Assembly (NCBI GenBank): GCA_024734495.1
Contig: JALMQS010000085.1
Location: forward strand, 25,436,920 to 25,500,919
Origin: Forficula auricularia
Taxonomy: Eukaryota > Arthropoda > Insecta > Dermaptera > Forficulidae
Length of the DNA stretch: 64,000 nucleotides
Direction: 5' to 3'
Each line of letters opens with the position of its first letter. The first letter of the stretch is position 1. A model generated the notes under the pieces. That model had not been told where the DNA came from. It did not search any database and was given only the letters and a program-made list of their open reading frames with translations. Shown piece after piece: positions 1 through 11,649 of this stretch. A program made the position numbers and the translations under genes.

Positions 1-197
1 TAATATGTTGTTGATATTGTGAATCTTGTTTCAATAAGGTCCCTTACATCTGATGTCTTACCAAGACCACCTCAGAGATTTTCGTTGTCCGTTTGTCAAT
101 GAAATCTATAGATTTATTTATTCGAAACAAGAGCTTTGGATTTTAAAGCAGCAGTGGGACACACATACCGTGAGTTCGGGTTTAGTGATTTAAAACC

Positions 198-342
198 GAG
201 TGGTGAACCGCGATTGGAATTAGGTGTGCACCGTCTTTGGAATTATGTGGAATTATTTTGGAATTCATTAGATAATGCCCCTTCATCTATTGTCTTCTAC
301 TTGTAAATGAAAATGGAAGTGGAAGGAGGTGTTCACCCCTCG
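198..342 (+). mobile_element. MITE, family GGGGTGAACCGCGA, copy 1
   Basis: Starts GTGGTGAACCGCGATTGG and ends GTTCACCCCTCG. The interior has the family's GGAATTA-GGTGT and CTTCATCTATTGTCTTCTACTT blocks. The right inverted repeat is shortened (the TCGCGG is lost). Confidence 0.75.
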
Positions 343-473
343 TTTAAAACTATCCATTCAACCAAACTAATTATTTTCTAGCAACCAAAATAATTTTTAT
401 CGAAAGAACTCCCTAAACTATAATAGTTTCAAGAATTTTTACGATTTTTAAATCCAAGGGTTGTATAGTTAAA

Positions 474-1000
474 GAATGGCAATACTCCATGGCCCCCACG
501 AGGGTAGGGCTGACAGGGCCCTTGCCTCTGGGGCTCCGAGCTTACGAGGGCCTAGACCCCAGGTACATTTTGAATTTTGTTTACTAGAATGATAAAATGT
601 TAAAAAAATTTAATTACTGAAAATTTTTCAAAGTTTCTATTTTTTTACTCTTATTGAAATTGCTGGTGAATTAGAGTAAATTTTTAATTTATTTCTAAAA
701 TAAAGTATTTTTGTAGATACACCACCCAATTATTAAAATAGTTAAATTTTTTTTTAATATATGAAAAGAATAAGCACACCTTGGTGAATTATGCTCACAA
801 AACCTCAAAACGTGTATTTCAGCAAAAAAAATCAGGTCGAAAAATGTTAAAATACTTTCTTACTGTTGGTGTGTAAGAAAAAGTAAAAAAAAAAATAATA
901 ATAAGATTATAAAATAAAAATTAAAAAAAAAAATAGGCCCACAAAAATTCAAGCCCCGGAGCCCATTCACGATGTGGGGACCATGGAATACTCTTTGTAG
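474..1000. mobile_element. MITE-like element, TIR with TCCATGG-CCCCAC
   Basis: The left end GCAATACTCCATGGCCCCCAC and right end GTGGGGACCATGGAATACTC form imperfect terminal inverted repeats around AT-rich, non-coding DNA. Confidence 0.55.
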
Positions 1001-1440
1001 ACTCATAGCATTTGACTAGTTCATCAAAATAAAAATAACAAGACAATATATTTAATAGGATTTTACAACATGTATTCATAACAGTGCACGGAATATTTTT
1101 TTATAAGTATTGTAAAATTTTAACTAATTTTCTTGTTGTCACACCAGAAAGAATCTTAAATGAAATGCATTTAAAAAATAAGAAAGAAACAACTTTTTTT
1201 AGTAAGATAAAGAGATAATTAGAATTTATTTGAAATCGATAGACACGCTTAACATCATATTAAAAATAATGAATACGAGTATCTCTTAAAATTTTTATTT
1301 TTACGATATTTAACTTAATAAGGCTTTTTTGTAAATCTTAAAATTAGAATTTTGACTAATTTTTTAAACAAAAATATTTAATAGATTTTGAGAAATTTTG
1401 AAAAAACGAAGCTAAAAAACTCAAATTTACTGCATGATTA

Positions 1441-1441
<1 letters not shown>

Positions 1442-1503
<62 letters not shown>
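1442..1503. repeat. (TA)n microsatellite
   Basis: About 62 bp of uninterrupted TA. The open frame across it is an artefact. Confidence 0.95.
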
Positions 1504-1504
<1 letters not shown>

Positions 1505-1505
<1 letters not shown>

Positions 1506-1660
1506 GAGGGGTGAACCGCGATTGGAATTAGGTGTACATTGTCTTTGCAATTATTTTGGAATTCATTGGATAATCTATTGTCATCTATTGTCTTCTGCTT
1601 GGAAATGAAAGGGGAAATGGAAGTAGGTGTATCAACGACTTTAGGTCGCGGTTCACCCCT
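1505..1660 (+). mobile_element. MITE, family GGGGTGAACCGCGA, copy 2
   Basis: Bounded by CGAGGGGTGAACCGCGA and TCGCGGTTCACCCCT as terminal inverted repeats, with the same interior blocks as copy 1. It sits directly after a (TA)n tract of about 60 bp. Confidence 0.85.
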
Positions 1661-1674
1661 AGTATATATATATG

Positions 1675-2330
1675 ATTAGGGTGGTCCTTATTTTGGGTAT
1701 GTTTTTTCTAATTTTAGCCACTGGCAGAGGCTCATATGGTTCGAAATAAATTTAAAAAAATATCCCCCAAGTTTCAAGCTCCTATCTCAATTTTAACCTG
1801 TGCCTCAGAGCGATGTAAGATTCCCATCTAAATAACATGGGGTTTTGGCATTGAACGATCAATTTTTATTCGGGCCAAAGCAATGGTTTAAAAAATTTGA
1901 AACTCTGTAGATTTTATCCTTATAATAGTAGCTACCCTTCAGAATTTTTACAGATTTGTAGCTATTATAATTTTGGAGTCTATAACTTACTAACACTAAG
2001 ATATGGCAGTATTTTATCTAGCTGTAACTCCAAAATTATAATAACTAAAAATCTGAAAAAACTCTGAAGGATAGCTACTATTATAAGGGTAAAGTTTACA
2101 GAGATTCAAATTTTTTGAAATATTACTTTGGCCGGAATAAAAAATTGATCGTTCAATGCCAAAAACCCCATGTTATTTAGATGGGAAACTTGAATCGCTC
2201 TGAGGCACAGGTTAAAATTGAGATAGGGACTTGAAACTTAGAAGATATTTTTTCTTTATTTATTTCGAACTATATGAGCTCTCTGCCTGCGTAAAAATTC
2301 GAAAATATCCAAAATAAGGACCACCCTAAT
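1675..2330. mobile_element. Long foldback element, TIR ATTAGGGTGGTCC
   Basis: 656 bp bounded by ATTAGGGTGGTCCTTATTTT and its inverted copy. Nearly the whole element is a palindrome with arms of about 300 bp, including matched blocks such as CCTGTGCCTCAGAGCGAT and GATCAATTTTTATTC on both arms. No ORF is present. Confidence 0.9.
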
Positions 2331-2399
2331 ATATATGTGTGTTATGTAATATAAATAAAATTATATAAATATACAAAGAGAGGGCATGTTAAACTAACG

Positions 2400-3140
2400 C
2401 GATGTATTTTTTTAATAGTAAGAAAAATTTATTATTTAAATCGAATTTTGAAAGATTTTTTGTAAAATTCCCATTTTTCTAGTTCGGAACTTTTGATATT
2501 TAAACGTGACGATATAAATTTAATTATTTCAATTATACATAGATGTAAACAGTCATTCGAGTTGCTTTATTAAATGAAAGCTATTAAAAGAATAGAGGTA
2601 ATTTCGCTGGAATTATGTCTCCTTCCGGTTGTAAAGTAACTTCATGGGTTAACGCGGCGGGTTGCGCGTTAGACACGCGTGCCGGGCCGGACATACTCGT
2701 GTCATATTCTTAAGACTTAAGACCACTCCCGGCGACCAGAGAGATTAGAGAAAGTTATAAGTTTTAACAAGTTGGCTTAATTTTTGTTGGACGATCCAAC
2801 TGATCCTAAGGCAGGTTTGTTTCCTCTGAGTGTGCCAAGTCAAGGCCGGTTAGTATATCTTGATAGGATTCTCTCTTTTACCAGAACCTCTCCTCTTTTC
2901 CTTCTCAACTATGCTTCTCCCCTAAACCAATAAAAAACAATCAAATGACATGATGTGAACAATTAGTCTCTACTAGTTTGAATAGTTTCTATCTCTGGTG
3001 ATTATAAATAATAATAATCGATAAGTCTTGTTTCAAATAGGTGTTTTCTAATAGTGCCGGCTATCGTTACCTGAGGCTATACATGCGGTCGCTTCTTGCT
3101 CGATTCTATTTTTAATTAAAAATTGGAGGAAAAAATGTAA
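2400..3140. other. Non-coding stretch with a GC-rich patch
   Basis: AT-rich sequence with a GC-rich patch at 2640-2735 (GGTTAACGCGGCGGGTTGCG...). The patch might be a SINE head but has no convincing B box. No gene seen. Confidence 0.3.
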
Positions 3141-3149
3141 CTTTTTCAA

Positions 3150-3480
3150 GTCTCGGGACGCTGTTTGCAGTTTTGGTGAATAATGTAAAAACACGCCGTC
3201 GATTGTTTATTATATTTTACTCTGGAGAAAAATAATTTTAAAATAGTATTTTTTTCTGTCTGTGTAACTGGATTCAGATACCCCGATAGCTTAATAATAA
3301 TCAAAAGTCTTAGAAAATTATTTCTTGTGCTAAAATATTTGTATTTCTTATGAGGATAACTAATTAGATTTTGGGCTTCAGGTCTTCTGGTTAAAAAATG
3401 CAAAATTATTCAAAAAATGATATTTTAATCTGTTTCTGTGGTAAAAGATAATAAACAATCGAACAGGTGTGTTTTGTTTC
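3150..3480. repeat. Inverted-repeat element
   Basis: GATTGTTTATTATATTTTAC near 3200 reappears inverted near 3446-3466 (GTAAAAGATAATAAACAATC). The interior (GTCTGTGTAACTGGATTCAGATACC, GATTTTGGGCTT) recurs at 4690-5100, 49900-50100 and 63020-63420, so this is a dispersed family. Confidence 0.5.
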
Positions 3481-3870
3481 ATAAAGAGAAATCAATGAGG
3501 CTGTCCACTGCTTGGTGTAAATAAACATATACATATAAATATGTATATATAATAATTTATAAATAAACAACTCTATTTTCACAAAGAGAAGAAGGTTGAT
3601 TTTAATTTTAACTGGCTCCTAGCTAAGTAAAGGTCGAAAATTTTTAATATCCATACGGTATTGACTCCATGAATAATATTTATAATTAAAAAAAGACTGA
3701 TGATGAAGACCAAGTCTTCGAAACTATAGTCTCAAACAAATAAATAATATATATATACAGATATATAATTTCGATATATATATGTGTATGTTTATTTGTA
3801 TCAACAACTCTGCTACTCTCGGCAAAACAAAAACTTTTCAATTGATTGTTTTGCATTATTCACCGAACCA
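3480..3870. repeat. Ribozyme-bearing repeat, family A
   Basis: The left part (AAAGAGAAATCAATGAGG...CTGCTTGGTGTAAATAAACATA) and right part (TATGTTTATTTGTATC...CTCTGCTACTC) are inverted versions of the sequences flanking the palindromes at 24241 and 36018. The hammerhead-like motif lies at 3697-3731. Confidence 0.6.
3697..3731 (+). ncRNA. Hammerhead-ribozyme-like motif
   Basis: CTGATGA, T, then stem II GAAGAC-CAA-GTCTTC (6 bp, perfect), GAAAC-TATA-GTC. The predicted cut falls after 3731. Stem I is weak here (GA/TC plus mismatches). Downstream sequence, TCAAACAAATAAATAATATA, is shared with other copies of this repeat family. Confidence 0.6.
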
Positions 3871-4099
3871 AGTCTTGAAAAAGTTTCACTTTTTGCTCCA
3901 ATTCAATAATTTAATTTTAATTAATAACCCTAAGGTTTATGTATATTTAATTGCAAATTTTAATTTTTTTTTTTAATTAAATTACTCTATATATAATATT
4001 AACTTAAAATAAATTTTCAATTAAAATTTAGTATTAAATTTAGTTTACAAATGGATTTTAAGGTTTGTCATTGAAATTTATTAAAATATATTACCATGC

Positions 4100-4266
4100 T
4101 TGTTGGTAAAAAAGCTGAAAAAGAGATGCGTCAGAAAGTCAAGGTGTTTGGCCCTAGGGAAGGTTAAGAAGCAACAAGTAACCAGGGGAGAGAGGGCACA
4201 AGCACCGGGCCACGTGCGACCAAAAACAAACACGCCTTCGAGGAGAAAAGCCAAGAATTCCGAATA
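4100..4266 (+). pseudogene. Short coding-like relic, basic peptide
   Basis: A GC-richer stretch on the plus strand reads about 55 codons without a stop (LVKKLKKRCVRK ... RRKAKNSE) and ends in TAG. The peptide is strongly basic, like a decayed retroelement ORF. An antisense frame also exists. No homology is recognised. Confidence 0.2.
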
Positions 4267-4299
4267 GTTATTCATTTTAATTACCATTCAAAATGGTAA

Positions 4300-5190
4300 C
4301 CTATATGGTTCAAGTCGAATCTCTTTAAAAATATTAGAAAGATTTTTGCCAAGAGTGGCCGGCCGAGCTGTGGGAATCAATCTAAAATATCGATAGGATT
4401 GAGGATTCGTAGAAAGATTAAAAGTTAATAGTAATTTAAGATTTTATCCAAAAATTACATCAAGGGATACAAAATTAAAAATTTTAATAATATTCTTGTT
4501 TTTTGTTTTTTTTTTTTGAACCTAATCAAATGCCTTCGGTCGGTGCAATGAAAAAAGAAACAAAATTGTGATCAGATATATTTATACTATTTAAAGTTAT
4601 TGAAACACAAGCAAAAATATATTTTCTGAATTTTTGAAAGTTGTAAAGCTAGAAAGTCCAAAATCTAAGCAGTTCTTCCCATTGGAAATACAAACATGCG
4701 GGCACCAGAAAGAATTTGACTGCGTTATTGTGGGTATATGAATCCAGGCACAGAGAAAAAAAATAATCGTTGAAAATGATTTTTCTTCAAATTTAAGACA
4801 TTTTGAAACTCAGTTCACAAAAATAAAAATTTTAGGAAAAAGTGAAAACTCGGTAAGGCTGTTTGCAGTTTCGGTAAATAATGCAAATCACACCTGTTCA
4901 ATTGTTTATTATTTTTGACTATAAAAATCTCAAAAAAATGATTTAATAATTTTGCATTTTTTTAACCGGAAGATCTGGAGCTAGAAAGCCCAAAATCTAA
5001 TCAGTTCTCTTTATTAGAAATACAAACATTTAGGCACAAGGATTAATTTTCCATGACTTTTAAATTATTGTATCTGAATCCAGACACACATTCAGAAAAA
5101 AAATCATGGTTGAAAATAATTTTTCTGCATGTTTCAGACATTTTTCAACACAAGAGCAAATAAAAAAAAAAAATGAATAATTTTTGCGTG
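4300..5190. repeat. Dispersed repeat fragments
   Basis: Two partial copies (about 4690-4830 and 4980-5160) of the family with GAATCCAGGCACAGA / GAATCCAGACACACATTC. No gene seen. Confidence 0.4.
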
Positions 5191-5199
5191 AATCCACTA

Positions 5200-5850
5200 C
5201 TAGTTTCGCCTGCCTGCCTCCCAGACGTGCCGGGTAAAATCTAAATTTGCCGCAACGTGATTGTTGGATTGTATTGGCAACAAGTGGGCATGAGCCGTTA
5301 TCAATATGACACTGAGGGGGGGAAGTACGGAGACTGTTCCCGGTGTACCTGAAAGCTTTTCAAGAGATGACTGACCAACTCCCAAAGCTCGACGGAATCG
5401 ACATGAGGGACCTGGTCGCCCCAGCTCGGGGGCGAATCCTTGTGTTCGAAATGACGGACCATCGTGGAGCATCGTCCAAGGTGGTTGGTCTCATCAAGTG
5501 ATCAAGTGACGAACGCGAACTTGCCAGTCAGTTTGACAACTAAAGAGGAGCGGCGTCGCGACAGCGAGCCTCAGCCATCGCGAAGACTAAGTCTCAAGTA
5601 GTTGGGCGATGGCTCCAGCCGGGCGTCGGAGGGGGATTCCCCTACTCAACGCGCGATGTGACATACTCAAATTCTTCCTACAGCACTCCGACGAGCTGTC
5701 ACTAGCTAGTGGCGACGGACACAATTCGGCATATCGAACTATACAATTCGCAAAAGGGGCGCCTATCATCATCCATGAGCGTACATTAACTTTTGCCTTT
5801 TTATGTACGCACAGTCATTCACTATCAATTTTACGTAGTTTTACATAAAG
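5200..5850. other. GC-rich island of unknown nature
   Basis: Roughly 650 bp of GC-rich sequence has open frames of 90 codons on the minus strand (5200-5472) and 79 codons on the plus strand (5609-5848). Neither resembles a known protein. The stretch may be a transposon leader or LTR relic, or a promoter. Confidence 0.35.
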
Positions 5851-5917
5851 TTTAGTTTACTTGTAAAAAATCAGGCGTGTCTTATAACACACCAACAAAT
5901 TTTACTATAGTAAATTG

Positions 5918-6297
5918 TGTCTGGAGCACCGAGCGATGCTCGGTAACTTTTTGCCTCTAAATGGCTTAAGTTTCAAATTTCAAGGGTCTGCGACTTAACG
6001 AAGACGATATATGAATGATTAAAATATTTATTTTACGACACTCCTTATTTACACCCTCTTCCTTAATTTCAACCGGATTAAAATCTATACACGACTAATA
6101 ACTCATAACACTTAATAAGTTCACCAATTTAAAAAAAATCGTTATTGCCGTTTTTGAGAAAATCAAAAAAAAACGAAAAATCTTTCATGTAAATGTTACG
6201 GTGTTCCGATTTCAACCAAAAGTTTGCTGTACCCCTTCTAGGCTATATAGAGCTTAAGTTTCGAATTTCGTAGCCGAAGGCCCGGGCGTCAGCTAGT
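5918..6297 (+). mobile_element. Helitron-like repeat ending in CTAGT
   Basis: Begins near GTCTGGAGCACCGAGC, which carries a CCGAGC/GCTCGG hairpin, and ends GCGTCAGCTAGT before ATAAT. Related copies occur at 24405-24740 and, inverted, at 59850-60360. The CTRRT-type end suggests a non-autonomous Helitron. No Rep/helicase is present. Confidence 0.45.
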
Positions 6298-6836
6298 ATA
6301 ATAATATTTATAATGAACTATTAGTGGGTTTTAAAATTGAAATAGCAATTAATTAATAAAAAGAAATTTAAAAAAATTACAATTATATCTAGATTTTTAT
6401 TGACACATCCAGCTAGGTATTTTTGGTTTAATTAAGAAAAAAAAACAATAAAATTAAAGTTATTCGAAAATGAGACCCTGATAGATCTATTTTTCGAACC
6501 AAAACCCCTTTGATATGTAATTTTTATTGAAATAGTTAGAACATTTTTCGAGAAACCGATTCTATACATACTATATGGCTTGATCATATATCATTTATTT
6601 ATTTAAAAACAATGCTCTGGAGGTAGCTACCTCGTAGAGCAGAAATAGAAAGAATACAGACATATAGTAACATTTAAATGAGGAAGAGTCTCCACCAGAA
6701 GGCGAATCAATCCCCCCCCCCCCAGAAGATGCACCCGGAGTGAGCGATGAAAAAGATGATGTTGAAAGCGATGTACGGATATGTAATGGCAATGTATTCC
6801 ACAACCGAGCCGAGCTGACGACAAAAGATCATCACA

Positions 6837-6840
<4 letters not shown>

Positions 6841-6873
<33 letters not shown>

Positions 6874-6879
6874 TGAACA

Positions 6880-6938
<59 letters not shown>
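6841..6938. repeat. (TA)n microsatellites flanking an inverted AATTGTTCAT
   Basis: Two TA tracts (about 6841-6868 and 6884-6938). AAATGAACAATT lies between them and AATTGTTCATTT follows, forming a hairpin. The open frames here are artefacts. Confidence 0.85.
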
Positions 6939-6940
<2 letters not shown>

Positions 6941-6979
6941 AATTGTTCATTTAATAATATAAGACTAGCCCTCATTCTT

Positions 6980-8560
6980 ATTGATTGAGTTTGGAGACAA
7001 CTGATATATCGTGTTTTGTTATTAATAACATTTGTCTAATAAAATCGTTTAAGATTGTTTTACTGGATCGGATCCAACTTTAGTGCGGCCTCGTATGTCA
7101 TCCTATGTTTTTAAGTAGTTGAAATAATAACTCAAAATTAATTTTATGAAAAAGATTTTGGGGGGAGTTAAACATACCACTTGGACTTTACTATACACCT
7201 AGCCCCTCACATATATGTTTATTATTTTATTTCCATTTCTACCTAATTGCAGTTGTGCAGAAAAAAATGGGGGGTTGATATATTTTTAAAAAAATATATA
7301 AAAAATTATTTATTAAAACTAGTTTGATAAAAAAATTAAAGTGTTAATTCATAAACTATGCGTGTTCTAATTTCATCCAAATCAGCTCTTAATTCCAGGG
7401 GTGCTCACAGGGGAGGGTTAAGACGCAGAGTGCGCCATTTAAATCTCTGGGGGGCGGGGAATAATTGATTTCAGCTCGACTGAACAGACAAATCCATTAG
7501 AAGAGACAACGTTTCGATTCCTATTTTGAGTGAGTCGTTTCCGGTGATAAACACATCAAATTTTTATTTCCCCAATAATATTTATTTAGTGAAAATATAC
7601 AATATAAAAACAAAAAAAAAACAAAGAAACTATTGAAAAATAAGTTTATTTATAATAAATTGAATGATTTCATTGATAATATACCAAAGTTGTATAATAA
7701 AAAATTCTATTTGAAAATAATGAAGACTCAATCTACTGGAACATTTCAAAAATAAATATTATAATAATTAGATATTATATATAAAAAATAATTAACTCGT
7801 GTGGACAACACAAGACTTTCACATTAGTTTCTTCTTTATTTGAAATCACAATACCTACCAATTTTCTTCTTTCAAATTACTTCAATTTGAGTTTCTTCGA
7901 TTTTAGTCAAAGTCTCGAGTATTTATTCTAGCCTATAGATAGCTTAAGTTTTCAGTATCATTTTTTAATATACCGTATAGCCCGAATATAAAACGAAATT
8001 TTTTTCCCCAGAAAAAAGACTCGTCTTTTATTCGGATCTTTCGTTAGTCGGGCATTTTTGTGCATGATTAGATGCTGAAGATAAAATTACTTTCCATGAA
8101 AGTAGTAGCCCATAATGAGTCTTAAAAATGTATTTTTTTAAGTAAAAATGGGATATAACATCTTATATTCGGGCTAATACGATACGTGAATAACTCGAAA
8201 CTGACCGATTGTTTAATAAATAGTAAAATGTAGTTCGGGCTAGATGATTGGGAGCAAAACTAGTTCTGTATGTCCAGTTGATATTAAGTTTGAGATTTTA
8301 TTTACATAAATGATCTTATTAGATTCAAGGGACATCAAAAGAAAAATTTCGGATAAAGTCAAATTCGAATTTTTGACGCCATTTTCACGTAAAATAGAAA
8401 AGTGATGAATAAAAAATAAATGAAAAGGATTTATTTTAATTATTGAATTTATAAATTAAATGATATAAATATAATGTTAAAAATGGTTTTCATTAACATT
8501 TTTTTATGAAAACTACAATTGGATTGATTAATATATGGTTTTCATGAAAATATAAAAAAT
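6980..8560. other. AT-rich, no gene seen
   Basis: Contains a small hAT-like end (CAGGGGTGCTCACAGGGGAGGG near 7396) and otherwise non-coding sequence. Confidence 0.4.
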
Positions 8561-8580
8561 TTAACCACAAAATAATTCTT

Positions 8581-8704
8581 AGAAAATCATAAAATGGTGT
8601 CATCTATTAAATCCGATGGAATGGATGAAAAACAACCCTTCTCACATATAATTAAAATAATCAATTCCATCGGTTAATAGATGACACCATCTTGTGATTT
8701 TCTA
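8581..8704. repeat. Hairpin element, arms about 40 bp
   Basis: AAAATGGTGTCATCTATTAA at 8590 pairs with TTAATAGATGACACCATCTT near 8674. The arms include the outer GAAAATCA/TGATTTTC bases. No coding content. Confidence 0.8.
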
Positions 8705-9077
8705 AAATTTGAATCATTACCATCGGCAAATTGAAATCTTTCATACACAAATGAGTAAATGTGCATATGAATAAATTTATTGAATTAAGATTTGATTATA
8801 AATTAATTATTGTTTAGATTAAATGGACATTGTTATGTATATAAGTAACATGGAGAAGTTTTTCTAAGAATATTTATTATCATTTTCTTTTGAGTTTTCC
8901 TCCTGAAAAGCTATTATCTAACTCAGTCAAAAGGAATGCAAATGCAATTAATTAATCATCATTCATATACATTATACATATATCAATCGATAGAATGAAT
9001 CAGATGTAAAAGAACATTTTGAAAACTAATTATATATATTATATAGATAGATAGATATACCAAATATAAATATGTGT

Positions 9078-9356
9078 ATATATCTGGCTGCCTAGCCAAG
9101 TTCGATTCGAAACCTCTATATAGCTGATTTTTTTTTTCCATAATACTTAACTAAATTACCAAATTTCATATTCCTATTGCTTATACCGTCCAAGTTAGAT
9201 AGAAGTCAAAGATAGGTAGGCTTTTTCGTCACTCACTCACTGACTATCGTCATCAAAATTCTAGAGTACTTCCGCTGATCCTAGAATGCTGAAATTTGGC
9301 ATAGTGGTATAGTTTGAGGTACAATTAAAAGGAAAAATCGAAAAATTGAAACTTTA
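9078..9356 (+). mobile_element. 5' part of a satellite-bearing repeat, cut by the assembly gap
   Basis: CTAAATTACCAAATTTCATA, GCTTATACCGTC and TACTTCCGCTGATCCTAGA match 58200-58400 closely. At 58320-59220 this leads into a 150-bp tandem array; here the sequence ends at the N run. Confidence 0.75.
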
Positions 9357-9456
9357 NNNNNNNNNNNNNNNNNNNNNNNNNNNNNNNNNNNNNNNNNNNN
9401 NNNNNNNNNNNNNNNNNNNNNNNNNNNNNNNNNNNNNNNNNNNNNNNNNNNNNNNN
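9357..9456. other. Assembly gap, 100 N
   Basis: Exactly 100 unknown bases, the usual placeholder length. The left edge is the first unit of a tandem satellite. The right edge is a different repeat also found at 19845-19960. Confidence 0.99.
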
Positions 9457-9627
9457 AAATTGAGTATGTAAACAATTATTTTTATAGAGAAATGTTTGCC
9501 GAATTTAACAGAACAAAAGTCACATTGATAGATAGATACAGGTGAAACTAATATAAAGCATGTACAAATAAAAACCTCTAATAGACATGGATAGTAAAAT
9601 TAATATCTTTGAAGAAATAAATATTGC

Positions 9628-10347
9628 GAAATTGGTAATAGTAAATACAATAAAGTCCATCTTTATACTGAGTGTGTCTATAATAGTATACAAAACAAAA
9701 AACTCACAGAATACATTTTTAGGATTGGAAACCTATTATTGCTCACAAAAAATGACAAATGACCGATGAATTTCTGCAAGCAAATGGGAAGCCCTTGTCT
9801 TCTATGCGGAAAAATAACAAACACACAGCCAGATACTATTATTTAGCAAACTTTCTATGTGAGTTTCTAAGAGTGTATGTGATTCTCGAAGACCAAGGGC
9901 TGAAGAAAGCATGACAATTAATGAACAACACATTCTCTAGTGATGAAATAGAGAATAGCTCTGAAAAGGTTTGGTTTTACGATTCATGTTTATTTGACAT
10001 TGTAGCTTGTTTTAGTGAATAGTAGCTCCTCTCAAAATATATGATCCTTTTTTTAACCCTCTGTAAATGAATGTATTATTTTTATTTTATATATACATAT
10101 ACATAAATGTCTATAAGTGTATGTAGTTAATTACTTCAAGCAGAGTGTGCACAATCTTTTATTTATTTTTAAAAATTCAACAAAAATCCTTATTAATATT
10201 ATTTTAATAACAAGAGTAAAATGCGTCAAATAGTAAAATGGGACTCAATGGTTAAAATACAAACATATTAAGTATATGTGAAGAAATTCATTTAGTGAGA
10301 TGAAAAATTCTCACTTTATTAATTAGATGACTAGAACAAACCTGAAA
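9628..10347. repeat. Tandem duplication, unit 1 (about 720 bp)
   Basis: Matches 10348-11069 along its length with offsets of 716-733 bp. Shared blocks include GGTTTGGTTTTACGATTCAT, TAGTGAATAGTAGCTCCTCT and AATTACTTCAAGCAG. The units differ by scattered substitutions and small indels. No convincing ORF. Confidence 0.85.
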
Positions 10348-11069
10348 TTGGTATTGTATATAAAATAAAATCCATCTTTACACTGGATGTGTCATATCTG
10401 TAATGTTCAATAGTAAACAAGTGGAAAACAAAAAACTCACAGAATATCTAATAATACTGGAAACCTATTATTCTTCAGAAGAAATGACAAATGACAGATG
10501 AATTTTTGTTTGGGTTTAGCCAGTTGAAGCAAATAGGAAGCCCTTGACCTCTATACTGAAAAATAACAAGCACAAAGGCAGAGTACTATTATTTAACAAA
10601 CTTTTCCATGTGAGTTTTTAAAAGTGTGTGTGATTCTCGAAGACTAAGAACTGAAGAAAGCATTACAATTAATGGACACTATAGTGATGAAATAGAATAG
10701 CTTTTATCTCAAAAGGTTTGGTTTTACGATTCATGTTTATTTGACATTTTATCTTGTTTTAGTGAATAGTAGCTCCTCTCAAAATATATGACCCTTTTTT
10801 TAACACCCTGTATATATAAATATATATAGGTATATATATGTATAGTTGTGTATTAGTTAATTACTTCAAGCAGGGGTGCACAATTTTTGATTTATTCTTA
10901 AAAATTTAACAAAAAATCCTTAATATTATTTTAATGACAAGACTAAAATGCGTCAAAATAAATGAGACTCAAGGGTTAAAAATTCAAACATATTATATGT
11001 GAAGAAATTAATTGATTAATATAGAAAAGTCTTATGTTATTAATTGGATGACTAAAACAAACCAGAAAT
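10348..11069. repeat. Tandem duplication, unit 2 (about 720 bp)
   Basis: Second copy of the unit starting at 9628. It ends near CAAACCAGAAATA. A 70-codon frame follows at 11070-11282; its product is not recognised. Confidence 0.85.
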
Positions 11070-11457
11070 ATGTATGTATTAAACGAAGACATATATGTCT
11101 TCAATGCCATTGGGGACACTTCTGACAATAACAAATCCCTTGTTTCTCGTATTTCAATAATAATGTCAATGTTTCAAATAAATATGTCAAAAATTATTAA
11201 AACTGGAAGTTTACTTAATAAGTTAGAAGATGATAAATATTCTAAGTCGTCAAATGAAACGTTCGTAAACATCCGGTTCTAAGAAAATTTGCTCCATTTT
11301 AATGCAACGAAAAAACTCGAATGGCAAATAATAGATTGCAAAATGCAAGTTGGGTAAAATAAGCAAGACAAACAGAATGGCAAACAGGCAAAAGAAACGG
11401 TTATTTACCTTGGTGGATGAATCTCGGGACGATTAACATGACAAAGGGGAAGGCAAG

Positions 11458-11649
11458 ATGGCGACTCAAGCGGACGGAGTCGAGGCGGCCGTTAACCGCC
11501 CGCCCGCCAAGTCGGCTGCTGCCGCCGGGGGCCACCGCCCGGGCAACCCCTGTCCACCACCCGGCACCCTTCCAATAAACTCAGCTCCAGCTCCAGAGGC
11601 CGAACAAACGCACCAACGTACATGCCAGCTTAAATCGCCATCGGTTTGA
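11458..11649 (+). CDS. Candidate first coding exon in a CpG-rich island
   Basis: A GC- and CpG-rich stretch (about 11440-11720) stands out from the AT-rich neighbourhood. ATG in the context AAGATGGCG opens a 63-codon frame rich in Ala and Pro (MATQADGVEAAVNRPPAKSA...), ending in TGA. No domain is recognised. It could be the 5' end of a gene whose later exons are not visible, a promoter island, or a transposon leader. The coding call is weak. Confidence 0.25.
   Translation: MATQADGVEAAVNRPPAKSAAAAGGHRPGNPCPPPGTLPINSAPAPEAEQTHQRTCQLKSPSV

Noticed and set aside
1356..1550. 64-codon frame with (YI)n on the minus strand
   Set aside because: It is the (TA)n microsatellite translated. The same applies to the frame at 6627-6950.
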